The notes under the pieces are model-generated. The model ran no database searches. It had not been told where the DNA came from and saw only the letters and a list, made by a program, of their open reading frames with translations. Positions 8,865 through 18,610 of a stretch of DNA of 64,000 nucleotides are shown here, in pieces; the stretch's first letter is position 1; every line of letters starts with the position of its first letter. Source of the DNA: Saprospiraceae bacterium. GTDB lineage: Bacteria > Bacteroidota > Bacteroidia > Chitinophagales > Saprospiraceae. A program made the translations under genes and the position numbers. The stretch lies in NCBI GenBank assembly GCA_020630435.1, contig JAHDBJ010000001.1, forward strand, positions 248,001 to 312,000. The letters run 5' to 3'.

Positions 8865-9623
8865 TTGGACTGCAATAATAACACCCTATTTATTGGAAAG
8901 GTTCTCAAAGAGTTTGAACAACTTGATTCAACAAATCTATATGCTCAATCAATAATCAACGAGTCAAAACCTATTGAAGGAACAGTTATTTGTGCAAAAT
9001 CACAAGTAGCAGGTCGAGGACAAATGGGAAATCGTTGGTTGAGTGAAGCTGAAAAAAATATTACGTTAAGTGTTATTTTGTATCCTTCATTTTTAAATAT
9101 TGAAAAACAATTTTGGTTGAATAAATGTATAGCATTAGGTATTTTTGATTTTGTATCTAATCATTTTCCTAATCATACTTATATTAAATGGCCCAATGAT
9201 ATTTATATTAAAAATAAAAAAGTTGGAGGCATCCTCATCCAAAATAATTTGAAAGGCTTTCAGATCAAACACAGTATAATTGGAATTGGAATTAATGTTA
9301 ATCAGCAAAAATTTCCTAAAGCACTCCCAAATCCAACGTCCTTTTTTATCGAAGAAGGAAAAACTTTTGATATTTCTACATTACAACAATCATTGTTTTA
9401 TACACTCGAAAAAAGATATTTGCAATTAAGAAATGAGGATTTAAATAATCTGCATACTGATTATTTAAAGAGTTTGTATAACTATCAACAAGAGGCAATC
9501 TTCCAATATCCCAAAGGCAATTGTTTTAAAGGTAGAATTATAGGTATCTCAGAGATTGGAAAATTACAAATTGCACATGGGAAAGAGATAGAAGAGTTTG
9601 GAATAAAAGAGATTATTCAATGA
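8865..9623 (+). CDS. birA: biotin--[acetyl-CoA-carboxylase] ligase
   Basis: 252 residues, the short catalytic form without the N-terminal DNA-binding domain of E. coli BirA, so it is an enzyme and not a repressor. Motifs: QLDSTNLYAQ, the biotinyl-AMP loop GRGQMGNRW (about residues 50-58), the catalytic KWPNDIYIKNKKVGGIL and IGIGINVNQ. It joins biotin to the carboxyl carrier protein. The start is a TTG at 8865; no ATG is available near the conserved N-terminus. Divergent from rsfS. Confidence 0.95.
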   Translation: MDCNNNTLFIGKVLKEFEQLDSTNLYAQSIINESKPIEGTVICAKSQVAGRGQMGNRWLSEAEKNITLSVILYPSFLNIEKQFWLNKCIALGIFDFVSNHFPNHTYIKWPNDIYIKNKKVGGILIQNNLKGFQIKHSIIGIGINVNQQKFPKALPNPTSFFIEEGKTFDISTLQQSLFYTLEKRYLQLRNEDLNNLHTDYLKSLYNYQQEAIFQYPKGNCFKGRIIGISEIGKLQIAHGKEIEEFGIKEIIQ

Positions 9624-9990
9624 AGTTGTTTAATAATGAAGAATTATTTTAGTGATAAGTACTTTTATACCAAGATGAAGCTCCATTCTTTTTTGTAGCC
9701 TTAGTAAAAAGAATTAACTGAAATATTCAGATACCATGACTTATAAATAATTGAGCATTCTATCTTTAGATAATTTCAATATTAAAAATTAAAAAAATGG
9801 TAAAGGTTTAACATGAAAATAAGTGAAATGAATATAGCAATTACAGCTATAATAATTAATATGTATTTTGCTCCTTTATTTATTTGTTCCATAAGTTAAA
9901 TGTGGTTGAAATTTTATAAAATACTTATACCCTTTCATAACTAAACGAAATAAAGTTTATGTTGGTTGGTAATGATAATATAAATTTAGC
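9624..9990. other. intergenic region, 367 bp
   Basis: No supported gene. The only frame of note is at 9813-9899 (plus), a 28-residue hydrophobic peptide beginning MKISEMNIAITAIII and ending APLFICSIS. It has no supporting signal beyond an ATG and hydrophobicity. No terminator with a T run and no clear TAnnTTTG box was found. Confidence 0.4.
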
Positions 9991-10977
9991 ATGAAATTTC
10001 GTACAGAGCTTCCTCAAAAAAAAGGAAATTTTCAATTTAATCATACACACTCAATTCTTTCTTTAGGGTCTTGTTTTGCTGAAAGTATGGGAGGACGACT
10101 GGGGTCTCTAAAATTTAATGTCAAGGTGAATCCTTTTGGTATTATCTATAATCCATATTCTATAGCGGGCCATTTGGAAAGACTTTGTAGTGCTGAAATT
10201 TTTACAGAGGAAGACTTGATTGAATATGGTGGTATATGGCATAGTTTTGAGCATCATAGTCGATTTTCGAATATGGATAAAAAAAGGTGTTTAGAAGAAA
10301 TAAATACTCCGTTAGTTCATACTCAAAAACAGCTTCAAAAGCTTGACATTTTGATTATTACATTAGGAACAGCCAATGTTTATATTTATCAATCAACAGG
10401 GAAGGTTGCCGTAAACTGTCATAAAGTTCCAATGAAGTTTTTTGAAAAAAGGCGATTATCTGTAATAGAAATAGTTGATAGATTGACTTCAGCAATTCGG
10501 CAACTTCGACTGCTTTCATCAGATTTAAAAATCATTTTTACGATTAGTCCTATTCGACATATTAGGGATGGGATTATTGAAAATCAGCGAAGCAAATCTA
10601 CCCTTATCCTAGCAGTTGAACAACTTACAAAGCAACTCAAAAATGTGGATTACTTTCCTGCTTTTGAATTAATAATGGATGATCTGAGAGATTATCGTTT
10701 TTTTGAAAAAGATCTAGTACATCCTAATGAACTTGCACAGGATTATATCTGGAATTTTTTTACCAAAAAATATTGGGATGAAGAGGCACATGATTTAAAT
10801 CATAAGATTCAAAAAGTTATTCAAGCTACATCACATCGTCCTAGATTTCCAAAGACAGAAACTCATCAGCAATTCCTTAAAAGGAACTTACTTCAAATTG
10901 AAGAACTTTTAAAAAAATACCCTTTTTTAAATTTTAAAACTGAAAAAAATTACTTTATAAAACAGCTTTCTACTTAA
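9991..10977 (+). CDS. GSCFA domain-containing protein
   Basis: 328 residues. The name-giving motif is at residues 27-31 (SLGSCFAESMG) with a following NPFGIIYNPYS, typical of GSCFA proteins, which are related to SGNH-type hydrolases. Further conserved blocks are LIITLGTANVYI, FTISPIRHIRDGI and the late DLVHPNELAQDYIW, where Asp/His would complete an SGNH-like active site. Substrate unknown. There is no signal peptide, so it is probably cytoplasmic. The stop abuts the convergent YhhN-like gene with no spacer. Confidence 0.9.
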   Translation: MKFRTELPQKKGNFQFNHTHSILSLGSCFAESMGGRLGSLKFNVKVNPFGIIYNPYSIAGHLERLCSAEIFTEEDLIEYGGIWHSFEHHSRFSNMDKKRCLEEINTPLVHTQKQLQKLDILIITLGTANVYIYQSTGKVAVNCHKVPMKFFEKRRLSVIEIVDRLTSAIRQLRLLSSDLKIIFTISPIRHIRDGIIENQRSKSTLILAVEQLTKQLKNVDYFPAFELIMDDLRDYRFFEKDLVHPNELAQDYIWNFFTKKYWDEEAHDLNHKIQKVIQATSHRPRFPKTETHQQFLKRNLLQIEELLKKYPFLNFKTEKNYFIKQLST

Positions 10978-11688
10978 CTATTCGTTTTTGGAATATCGGT
11001 TATTATTGATTAGTATACTACCAGTAACAATAAAATATTGACCGACTAAATAAAATAGCATAATCAATAAACGAGCATAAGGAATAGGAGCATTAAATTT
11101 GTTTAAACCAATAATCGTATCAGACACAACAAAAAGCATAACACCTAAAAATAGTTGTTGCCAAGCGTGCAGCGTAATTTTTTGATTTAAGTTGAGGCAA
11201 CTTAATGCCATTAAAACGATAGTTGTACTATAAACCAAAACAGGTATTTTCATAGCTGCTTCGATACCATCCCATAAAATAAAATTATTGGCAATTAGAA
11301 AAATAATAAAAGGGATAATGAGGAATGTTTTTTTTTGCACTAATCCTTTTTGGTTAGATGGATAATTTAGAAATGCGAGTAAATAAAAAATATGAGTTAA
11401 TAAAAAACTCCCTAATCCTAGCAAAAAGAAGTTTTTCCAATATGGAGGATTTTCTACGAACATTAGTGTCGTATCTCCTACAATTGATAAGATTAAACCT
11501 AATAAAATATAACGTCTAAACCTACTAGGGGTATTGAGTGTTGAGGTATAAAAATAAAAAGAAAGAAATACTAGGAGTAAGGGTTTTGTAGCAAAAACTA
11601 AATAATGGTTATCTATAAATTCTGCTAGAATATTTGTTACACAAAAAACGATATATAAAATAAGCCAATATTTTGGTTGGATATTCAT
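10978..11688 (-). CDS. YhhN/TMEM86-family membrane protein (lysoplasmalogenase-like)
   Basis: 236 residues, almost entirely hydrophobic with about eight membrane segments. Family signatures: ATKPLLLVFLSFYF, LILSIVGDTTLMF and LGLGSFLLTHIFYLLAF, with conserved Asp in GDT and the late VSDTIIGLNKF. Characterised relatives cleave the vinyl-ether bond of lysoplasmalogens; activity here is inferred only from family. Inner membrane location. Confidence 0.85.
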   Translation of the reverse strand: MNIQPKYWLILYIVFCVTNILAEFIDNHYLVFATKPLLLVFLSFYFYTSTLNTPSRFRRYILLGLILSIVGDTTLMFVENPPYWKNFFLLGLGSFLLTHIFYLLAFLNYPSNQKGLVQKKTFLIIPFIIFLIANNFILWDGIEAAMKIPVLVYSTTIVLMALSCLNLNQKITLHAWQQLFLGVMLFVVSDTIIGLNKFNAPIPYARLLIMLFYLVGQYFIVTGSILINNNRYSKNE

Positions 11689-11751
11689 TTGGATTAATTG
11701 TTTAATTTAATCGTTAAAATTACTAATAAAAGATAAAACTCAAATCAATCA

Positions 11752-12261
11752 ATGAAATATTACTTTCTCTTTTTTTTGCTTATTGGATGTTGTATATCTG
11801 AAATGTTTGCCCAAAAACGACTGAGAATTGATCGAGTGAATAAAAAGTCAGTTTATGTGGATATAGGGCAAGAACTAACATTCTTGCTAGAAGGACACGA
11901 AGACTATCTTACCTTAACAATTACGGATATTTTACCAAAAGAAAATGTTATCATTTTTCCAAGTTTAGGTATGGTTGATATTTCAACTATCAAGGTGATA
12001 AAAATGAAAAAAGGCAGGAAAAATTTTGCTAGAAAAATAGCTTTAATGTTGTATAGATTTGCTGCAACTTGGGCATTTTATTCTGTAATAGACGATTCAA
12101 TTAATGGTAAACTTTCTAAAGGTTCAATTATTGTTCCTTTGGCATCCGTTGCATTAGGAGGGATCATCCAGTTGTTATTTGCTAATACTAAAAAATATAA
12201 AATAGGGAAAAATGCTTCGTTACAGGCTATAAATCTTAATTTAATTCCTTTGAATGCCTAG
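11752..12261 (+). CDS. hypothetical secreted/membrane protein, 169 aa
   Basis: The N-terminus is a signal peptide or anchor (MKYYFLFFLLIGCCISEMFAQ). A short beta-rich part follows (residues 22-85, VYVDIGQELTFLLEG), then a basic stretch (MKKGRKNFARK) and a hydrophobic part near residues 127-145 (IIVPLASVALGGIIQLLF) that may insert in a membrane. No family recognised. Divergent from the YhhN-like gene. Confidence 0.65.
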   Translation: MKYYFLFFLLIGCCISEMFAQKRLRIDRVNKKSVYVDIGQELTFLLEGHEDYLTLTITDILPKENVIIFPSLGMVDISTIKVIKMKKGRKNFARKIALMLYRFAATWAFYSVIDDSINGKLSKGSIIVPLASVALGGIIQLLFANTKKYKIGKNASLQAINLNLIPLNA

Positions 12262-12789
12262 CCAAATACAATTCCTAAAACTTATTAATACTTTATTGTA
12301 GTAAGTGACAATCAATACATCTCGCTTAAGCATTTTTTTTAATAAAAAAATAATCACAAAATAAAGCGTTAAAAAACTTGACAAAGTGCATTACTTTGAG
12401 TAGATTTATTACCTACTTCCCTAAATTTTATCCCAAATATATCCCCTCATTATAAGTATTATTTTTTTATAAAACTTTGTTTAAAAACCTTGTAATCATT
12501 AGATTTTTACTATTTTTATTTCTATAAATGTATTGAAAATTTGATTTTTAGTAGGAGTACCACAAGAGATGTTAAAGTTTGTTATGTTTTTTATAAAAAA
12601 ATATTCAACTATGCACTTTTTTTAAGTCACAGTTGTTATGTATTTATACTTATTATTGTAAATACATTTTTACAAATTTTTAGAAAATGTATTAACAATC
12701 ATATTCTTGAATTCGTTATTCAAGTAGAGGACGGTTAAATTCGAAGTTATTGTACATAAAATAACTTCATCATTTAAATACTTTGAGAA
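12262..12789. other. intergenic region, 528 bp
   Basis: Very A+T-rich, with stops in every frame apart from one 65-codon TTG frame (12541-12738) whose composition is not protein-like. No terminator with a proper T run is seen. The last 50 bp hold a perfect 9-bp hairpin (12743-12768), listed separately. Confidence 0.5.
12743..12768 (+). promoter_or_regulatory. hairpin in the leader of the CBS gene
   Basis: GAAGTTATT (12743-12751) pairs perfectly with AATAACTTC (12760-12768) around an 8-nt loop, ending 21 bp before the ATG of the CBS protein. No T run follows, so it is not a terminator. It could be an operator or a leader RNA structure. Confidence 0.35.
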
Positions 12790-13452
12790 ATGATAGCACG
12801 AGAACTTTTATCCCAAGTAGTAATGCCACTGAAGACGTCGGATACTGGACGAGATGCTTTGAATTATATGTATATTTTTCATGTGCGGCATTTGCCAATT
12901 GTTAATAATCAACAACTATTGGGCTTAATATCCGAAGACGATATTATGTCAAATGATGTAGATGAGCCAGTAGGTTCTTATGACCTTTCGTTGAGTCGCC
13001 CATATGTGTTAGAAACGGATCACCTATATGACGTGGTAAAAATGTCTGCGGATTTTCAATTAAGTATAATCCCTGTAGTTGATCAAGAAGACAATTTCTT
13101 AGGTTTAATTACACAAGATGATTTGATCAATTATTTTGGTAATATCGGAGCATTTACAGAACCAGGGAGTGTTATTGTTTTAAAAATGAGTAAACACGAC
13201 TATTCACTAGCAGAAATTTCTAGGATTATTGAATCTGAAAATGCAGCTATATTAAGTACGTTCATTACCTCTCGTCCTGATTCTACGCAAATGGATGTAA
13301 CCATCAAGGTTAACAAACAAGACATTCGTCATATTATCGCTACGTTAGAAAGATATGAATATGTTGTGAAGGCTTCATTCCAAGAAAGAGAATACCTTGA
13401 CGAAACGTTGAAGGATCGTTATGAAGCATTAATGTCATATTTAAATGTATAA
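12790..13452 (+). CDS. CBS domain-containing protein
   Basis: 220 residues. A tandem CBS pair occupies about residues 1-120 (HVRHLPIVNNQQLLGLISEDDIM and LSIIPVVDQEDNFLGLITQDDL). The remaining ~90 residues resemble an ACT-like regulatory fold (VIVLKMSKHDYSLAEISRII). CBS pairs bind adenine nucleotides and sense energy charge; the partner is unknown. Cytoplasmic. Ends 7 bp from the convergent TPR gene. Confidence 0.9.
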   Translation: MIARELLSQVVMPLKTSDTGRDALNYMYIFHVRHLPIVNNQQLLGLISEDDIMSNDVDEPVGSYDLSLSRPYVLETDHLYDVVKMSADFQLSIIPVVDQEDNFLGLITQDDLINYFGNIGAFTEPGSVIVLKMSKHDYSLAEISRIIESENAAILSTFITSRPDSTQMDVTIKVNKQDIRHIIATLERYEYVVKASFQEREYLDETLKDRYEALMSYLNV

Positions 13453-13459
13453 AATTTTA

Positions 13460-15268
13460 TTACTGCACGTTTTCTCCTAGTAATTTTCGGTAGCGTTTAC
13501 GTGCTTCTACTGAAAATGTAGAACCAGAATGCTCTAATAAGATCTTTTCATAAAAGGCTGTTGCTTTCTCTTTATCATTGAGCTGATTTTCATGCTCATA
13601 CATTTCACCCAATTTATATAAAGCATTATCAACTCGAATACTTTCTGGGTATTTTTCTATAATTTCTTCTAGTATTCTTGATGCTTTTGTATAGTTCCTT
13701 TTTTTATAATAAATATTCGATTTTGTATATAAAATATCATCTTGAAGGGAATGCGATGGGAATATTGTTGAAATTGAATCTAATTTAGAAAACGCTTCAG
13801 GAAATTTATTCTGAAAAACCAATAGATCGGATTCTGCATACATCTTCATCGCTGTTGTTGTAGTATCTAAACCTAGATTATCCATTATAAAGACAGATAA
13901 ATCTAAAGCATCATTCGCAATAAGTTTAGAAGTAGAGGCTTTTAATACATCAAATTGGGCTTGTGCCCATTCAAAATCTGCTGCATAATATGATAGCTTT
14001 GCATTTTTGAAACGAGCTTCTTGTCCCAAAAGATCGTCTTTAAACTCTTTATCTACTTGGGAGTACAATAATGTCGCTTCCCAAATTTCGCCTTTCATCA
14101 AATAAAAATCAGCCAAACTCAGTTTTCCTTTAGCTTTGATTTGTCTAGAAACATTAGGATATGTCAACATAGAATCTAAAAGAACAATTGCTCTATCCAA
14201 ATCATTTAAATAAAATGCTTCAAGTTCTGCCAATTCTGCAATAATTGTTGCGGTAGTCTTTTTTCGACCAAATTCGTTTAAGAAAGCCTCATATTTTTGC
14301 TCTAGTTGTCGCAAATCAGCTTCAGTATAATCAAATCCTTCTACAAGCTTTTTACGCTGACATTTTAAGGATTCTCGTTTAGCTTCTATATAATAACTTG
14401 AACCTGCTCCTTTATTTTCTACAATATATTCATAAGCTTCTATTGCTACATCATAGTCTTTTGCCCTAGCAGCAGTATTACCTAGTTTAAAAACCCTAGC
14501 ACCCGTTTCACTCAGTTTACGATCTAATGCTCTAGCTTGGCGTAAGGCATTTTTATAATCTTTCTTATGGATAAAAATCCATCCCAATAATTCAGGATAG
14601 ATATAGGCTTCTTCGTCTTCTTGTATACGCTCATATAAAGCGGTTTGAACGGATTTAAAATCTTCTTCTGAAAACGTTCTTGAAAATTGAGATTTTAAGG
14701 AGTTTATTAAACTAGGAGTCTGTTTTAATGCGTCAAGGTAACTATTTATCATTTTTTCAGTTTCTCCTTGTTGATGATACAACTTAGCTAAGTTATACGC
14801 AAAAACATTATTCCCTTTTAATATTTTACCAGCTCTTTCGTAAGTTCGAATGGCTAATTCATATTTGGACATTGATTGGAATTGATTGGCAAGACGGCTT
14901 ACAGAGCGATGATCTTTGTCCAAACCATCTATTGCTTCTTGATATTTAGCATCGGCTTCTTCCAATTTAAATTGTTTTTCCAGTAGTTTCCCATACTGCA
15001 ATTTTAGCATGATATCATTAGGACTCTTTTTTACTTTTTTATCCAAAAGTTTTTCTGCATTTGTGAAATCTTTAAGCTCAACCAAACAATCTAAATATCG
15101 ATCAAAGTAATAAGAATTGCCTTTATTGTCCCTATAGAGCTTTTCATATAAGGTAGAGGCTTTTTCATATTCGCCATTTTGAAAATACTGCTTGGCTAAT
15201 TGAGCATCTTGTGCCGATAAAACAAAAGGGAATGCAAAAAACAGGATGATATATAATAATTTTCTCAT
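13460..15268 (-). CDS. secreted tetratricopeptide-repeat protein
   Basis: 602 residues from the ATG at 15268, which places a good signal peptide at the very N-terminus (MRKLLYIILFFAFPFVLSAQ); an ATG at 15283 would add five residues. Many TPR-like helical pairs follow (AKQYFQNGEYEKASTLYEKL, MLKLQYGKLLEKQFKLEEA, AYNLAKLYHQQGE, NALYKLGEMYEHE). Probably a periplasmic protein-protein scaffold. TPR proteins of this size are common in Bacteroidota envelopes; no specific role can be assigned. Confidence 0.85.
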   Translation of the reverse strand: MRKLLYIILFFAFPFVLSAQDAQLAKQYFQNGEYEKASTLYEKLYRDNKGNSYYFDRYLDCLVELKDFTNAEKLLDKKVKKSPNDIMLKLQYGKLLEKQFKLEEADAKYQEAIDGLDKDHRSVSRLANQFQSMSKYELAIRTYERAGKILKGNNVFAYNLAKLYHQQGETEKMINSYLDALKQTPSLINSLKSQFSRTFSEEDFKSVQTALYERIQEDEEAYIYPELLGWIFIHKKDYKNALRQARALDRKLSETGARVFKLGNTAARAKDYDVAIEAYEYIVENKGAGSSYYIEAKRESLKCQRKKLVEGFDYTEADLRQLEQKYEAFLNEFGRKKTTATIIAELAELEAFYLNDLDRAIVLLDSMLTYPNVSRQIKAKGKLSLADFYLMKGEIWEATLLYSQVDKEFKDDLLGQEARFKNAKLSYYAADFEWAQAQFDVLKASTSKLIANDALDLSVFIMDNLGLDTTTTAMKMYAESDLLVFQNKFPEAFSKLDSISTIFPSHSLQDDILYTKSNIYYKKRNYTKASRILEEIIEKYPESIRVDNALYKLGEMYEHENQLNDKEKATAFYEKILLEHSGSTFSVEARKRYRKLLGENVQ

Positions 15269-15400
15269 AAGCAAAATATCCATAATAAAGTGGAGCTAAA
15301 ATACTAAGGTTGTCATTCTATTTAATAGAACGTTATTTCTATTCAAAAGTTATTTAATAAAGTGTTATCGCTTAAATCTCAAGCGTATTTCTATAATTTG

Positions 15401-15772
15401 TTAACGTCTTTGTGCTAGACGTTGAGCTCTACTATAAGCATAATACTGCTCTCTGTTCATAATCGTTTTTAAACCCGTACGGGCATGTATGATAGCAGAT
15501 TGTCTCTTTTTTTCATAGTAATCGTTATCTTTTTGTCTTAGTTGCTCTATAATTTGTAGTTTTTCACCTTTACGATACATTAAGTGGTATACCTTTGAGG
15601 CTTGTTGGGGGGTAAGTTGATAGGAGGCTGTCAACTCACTGGTAAGCAAACGAGCATATTTTTCAAGTGCTATTTTTTTTAGAGCAACCTGTTTATCTAG
15701 GTTGGTTTGGGCATTTACTGAAATTCCTATAAATATTGCTACAAATAATATAATCTGTTTTATGAATTGCAT
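15401..15772 (-). CDS. small secreted hypothetical protein, 123 aa
   Basis: Signal peptide MQFIKQIILFVAIFIGISVNAQ, then a short, highly charged helical domain (LTPQQASKVYHLMYRKGEKL, QLRQKDNDYYEKKRQ) ending in SRAQRLAQRR. It resembles small periplasmic helical proteins with a Spy/CpxP flavour, but I do not claim that family. Same strand as the TPR gene, 132 bp upstream of it. Confidence 0.7.
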   Translation of the reverse strand: MQFIKQIILFVAIFIGISVNAQTNLDKQVALKKIALEKYARLLTSELTASYQLTPQQASKVYHLMYRKGEKLQIIEQLRQKDNDYYEKKRQSAIIHARTGLKTIMNREQYYAYSRAQRLAQRR

Positions 15773-15906
15773 AAGTGATACTTGACGATTTTAATAAAGA
15801 TTGCTAATTTACGAACTAATCTGCAAAATTTTGATGCTGTTCTATTTAGTTCAGCTGATAATTAAAGAAAAGTCAGTAATCTTATTTTTTATTGAAGTTT
15901 GTAAAG

Positions 15907-16491
15907 ATGTTGATCATACAAGATAAATTAGTTAGTGGAGAAGTCATCAAAGAGCAATTTATATGTAATTTGTCAAAATGTAAAGGGGCTTGTTGTTGGG
16001 AAGGTGATTTTGGTGCTCCTATTGAAGAAGAAGAAATAGAAATATTAAAGGCAATATATCCCAAGGTTAAACCATATTTAAGTGAAGAAAGTATTAATAC
16101 AATTGACGAAAAAGGAGTCGTAACATATTATAAAGATGTAGAAGAGATAGGAACGTCCTTACTAGATAATGGAGCATGTAGTTTTATGATTTTTGATTCA
16201 CTAGGACGTGCTCAATGTAGTATTGAAAGAGCCTATTTAGAGGGTGAAATCAATTTTAAAAAACCAATCTCTTGTCACCTTTATCCTATTAGAGTTGAAA
16301 AAAATGAGGAGGTGGATTTTGAAGCACTTAACTATGATCGATGGGATATCTGTGTTGCTGCTTGTACTTTAGGTGCAGAACAACAGATGCCCGTATATCG
16401 CTTTTTAAAAGAACCGCTTATTCGAAAATATGGTGTTGAATTTTATGAAGAACTAGATGCTGCTGCAAATTTCATGAAAGATAAAAAATAG
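15907..16491 (+). CDS. DUF3109 family cysteine-cluster protein
   Basis: 194 residues from ATG 15907; a TTG at 15892 would add five residues, but family members start near M-x-I-I-Q-D. Cysteines are clustered as in metal or Fe-S binding proteins: FICNLSKCKGACCWEGDFGAPI near the start, NGACSF, QCSIERA, SCHLYPI, ICVAACTLG. The metal site is inferred from family. Function unknown; the family is conserved across Bacteroidota. Cytoplasmic, no signal peptide. Confidence 0.9.
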   Translation: MLIIQDKLVSGEVIKEQFICNLSKCKGACCWEGDFGAPIEEEEIEILKAIYPKVKPYLSEESINTIDEKGVVTYYKDVEEIGTSLLDNGACSFMIFDSLGRAQCSIERAYLEGEINFKKPISCHLYPIRVEKNEEVDFEALNYDRWDICVAACTLGAEQQMPVYRFLKEPLIRKYGVEFYEELDAAANFMKDKK

Positions 16492-16585
16492 AACTTGTTA
16501 ATTTATTGTTAAAAACACGAATTCACCCATTTTTAAACAGGACTAAGCATTTTTCATTCGACATTTTAATATTTTTTTTAGAAAT

Positions 16586-16614
16586 TTGTGTTCCTCAAAA
16601 AATCAATAGCTTTG
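16586..16614 (+). promoter_or_regulatory. promoter of the moxR-bat operon
   Basis: TTG at 16586-16588, 18-bp spacer, TAGCTTTG at 16607-16614: a full match to the Bacteroidota -33/-7 promoter pattern. It lies 70 bp before the moxR ATG. Confidence 0.7.
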
Positions 16615-16683
16615 AAAAATTGGAAAAATTGACCAATAAACATTGATTAAAACCATAGATAGTATAAAATCTCTTTAACAAAT

Positions 16684-17685
16684 ATGGAAAAACCATTTGT
16701 GGATATAGAAGCACTTAATAAGCAAATTTATTTGGAAAGTGCGTTCATTGAAAAAATAAAAGCAGAGACCAATAAAGTTATAATTGGTCAACATCACATG
16801 ATAGAAAGATTGCTGCTAGGTTTATTAGCAAAAGGTCATGTTCTGTTAGAAGGGCTTCCTGGTTTAGCTAAGACTCTAGCTATTAAAACGCTTTCTAAAG
16901 CGATAAAATCAGATTTTAGTAGGATTCAATTTACACCAGATCTATTGCCTGCAGATATCATTGGTACAATGATATACAATCCTGCAAAAAATGAATTTAC
17001 AACAAGCAAAGGCCCCATTTTTTCTAACTTCATTTTGGCGGATGAGATTAATCGTGCACCAGCAAAAGTACAAAGTGCCCTTTTAGAAGCAATGCAAGAA
17101 CGGCAAGTTACAATTGGTAAAAATACCTTTAAATTAGAAGAGCCATTTCTTGTACTGGCAACACAAAACCCTATTGAGCAAGAAGGAACTTACCCTCTTC
17201 CTGAAGCTCAAGTTGATAGATTTATGTTAAAGGTGAAAATCACTTATCCTAACAAGGAAGAAGAAAAAGAGATTATTCGTTTAAACCTTTCAGATGAACC
17301 TTTCGAGACAGTCACGTCTGTAGCAACAGCAGAAGAAATTCTTCGTGGTAGAGAATTGGTACGGAAAGTTTATATGGATGAGAAAATTGAACAATACATT
17401 ATTGATATTGTTTTTGCAACTCGTAATCCAGAAGAATATGGTTTAACTAGTCTTAAACCGCTTATCAATTATGGTGGTTCTCCTAGGGCAAGTATCAATT
17501 TAGCGTTAGCTTCTAAGGCTTATGCTTTCCTTCAAAGAAGAGGATACGTCATTCCTGAAGATGTCAGAAATGTCTGTCACGATATAATGAGGCATCGTAT
17601 TGGTTTGACTTATGAGGCAGAAGCAGAGAATATCACACAAGAAGATGTTATTAATAAAATTCTTAATGAAGTAGAAGTGCCATAA
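16684..17685 (+). CDS. MoxR-family AAA ATPase
   Basis: 333 residues. Walker A LEGLPGLAKTLAIKTL (about residue 57), Walker B FILADEINRAPAKVQSALLEAMQE, sensor 1 LATQNPIEQEGTYPLPEAQVDRF, and a C-terminal lid with SPRASINLALASKAYA. MoxR ATPases act as chaperone-like partners of VWA-domain proteins. It is the first gene of a five-gene same-strand run with DUF58, a membrane protein and two VWA proteins, the aerotolerance (Bat) module. Confidence 0.95.
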   Translation: MEKPFVDIEALNKQIYLESAFIEKIKAETNKVIIGQHHMIERLLLGLLAKGHVLLEGLPGLAKTLAIKTLSKAIKSDFSRIQFTPDLLPADIIGTMIYNPAKNEFTTSKGPIFSNFILADEINRAPAKVQSALLEAMQERQVTIGKNTFKLEEPFLVLATQNPIEQEGTYPLPEAQVDRFMLKVKITYPNKEEEKEIIRLNLSDEPFETVTSVATAEEILRGRELVRKVYMDEKIEQYIIDIVFATRNPEEYGLTSLKPLINYGGSPRASINLALASKAYAFLQRRGYVIPEDVRNVCHDIMRHRIGLTYEAEAENITQEDVINKILNEVEVP

Positions 17686-17734
17686 TGTATCTCTTTATCT
17701 CCTTTTTATAAAAATATTTTGGAAATCCTAGTTG

Positions 17735-18601
17735 ATGGAAACCAGCGAACTACTCAAAAAAGTACGGAAAATTGAAATCAAGACAAAGGGCTTGAGTAAG
17801 CAGATTTTTTCAGGAGAGTACCATAGTGCTTTCAAAGGGAGAGGAATGTCTTTTAGTGAGGTTCGTAACTATCAATATGGAGATGATGTTCGAAATATCG
17901 ATTGGAACGTAACTGCTAGAGCAGGAGAACCTTTTATTAAAGTTTTTGAAGAAGAGCGAGAGTTAACAGCCATGCTCTTGGTGGATATGAGCCGTTCGTC
18001 TTTTTTTGGAACGGTCAATCAGATGAAAAATGAAATTATTACAGAATTATCAGCAGTATTAGCATTTTCAGCGATTCAAAACAATGATAAAGTAGGCGTC
18101 ATTTTTTTTACAAATAAAATAGAGAAATATATTCCTCCTAAAAAGGGGAAGCAACATATACTTAGAATCATTCGGGAATTATTAGACTTTCAAGCAGAAG
18201 AAACAGGAACAGATTTAACAGTTGCACTACGATTTTTAAATAACGTCATCAAAAAAAGAAGTATCACTTTTTTACTTTCTGATTTCTTGACAAAAGGCTA
18301 TGAAGATGCGCTTCGAATTGTGGCTAGAAGGCATGATGTAGTAGGCGTTCATTTTACAGATCCTAGAGAAGAGGCTTTACCAAATGTCGGTCTTATTAGA
18401 GCTATAGATGCAGAGACAGGGCAGATAAGAGTTATTGATAGTTCCAGTAAAAAAGTTAGAGAAAGATATACGGCTTGGTATCAAGAGCATCTTGATTATT
18501 ATATCAATACGTTTAAAAAAACAGGTGTAGACAGTATGAATATACGGACGGATGAATCTTATGAAAAAGCACTACATCAGTTTTTTAAAAGAAGAAAGTA
18601 G
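17735..18601 (+). CDS. DUF58 domain-containing protein (Bat operon)
   Basis: 288 residues from ATG 17735 (a TTG directly before it would add one residue). The DUF58 signature GRGMSFSEVRNYQYGDDVRNIDWNV is at about residues 34-58, followed by a VWA-like fold (AMLLVDMSRSSFFG, then FLLSDFLTKG). No membrane segment, unlike longer DUF58 relatives. Located 49 bp after moxR and 9 bp before the next gene, so co-transcribed. Likely partner of the MoxR ATPase. Confidence 0.93.
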   Translation: METSELLKKVRKIEIKTKGLSKQIFSGEYHSAFKGRGMSFSEVRNYQYGDDVRNIDWNVTARAGEPFIKVFEEERELTAMLLVDMSRSSFFGTVNQMKNEIITELSAVLAFSAIQNNDKVGVIFFTNKIEKYIPPKKGKQHILRIIRELLDFQAEETGTDLTVALRFLNNVIKKRSITFLLSDFLTKGYEDALRIVARRHDVVGVHFTDPREEALPNVGLIRAIDAETGQIRVIDSSSKKVRERYTAWYQEHLDYYINTFKKTGVDSMNIRTDESYEKALHQFFKRRK

Positions 18602-18610
18602 TATTAGAGC

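Noticed and set aside
12541-12738. 65-codon TTG frame before the CBS gene
   Set aside because: Phe/Ile/Tyr/Lys-heavy composition typical of random A+T-rich DNA, weak start and no neighbour support.
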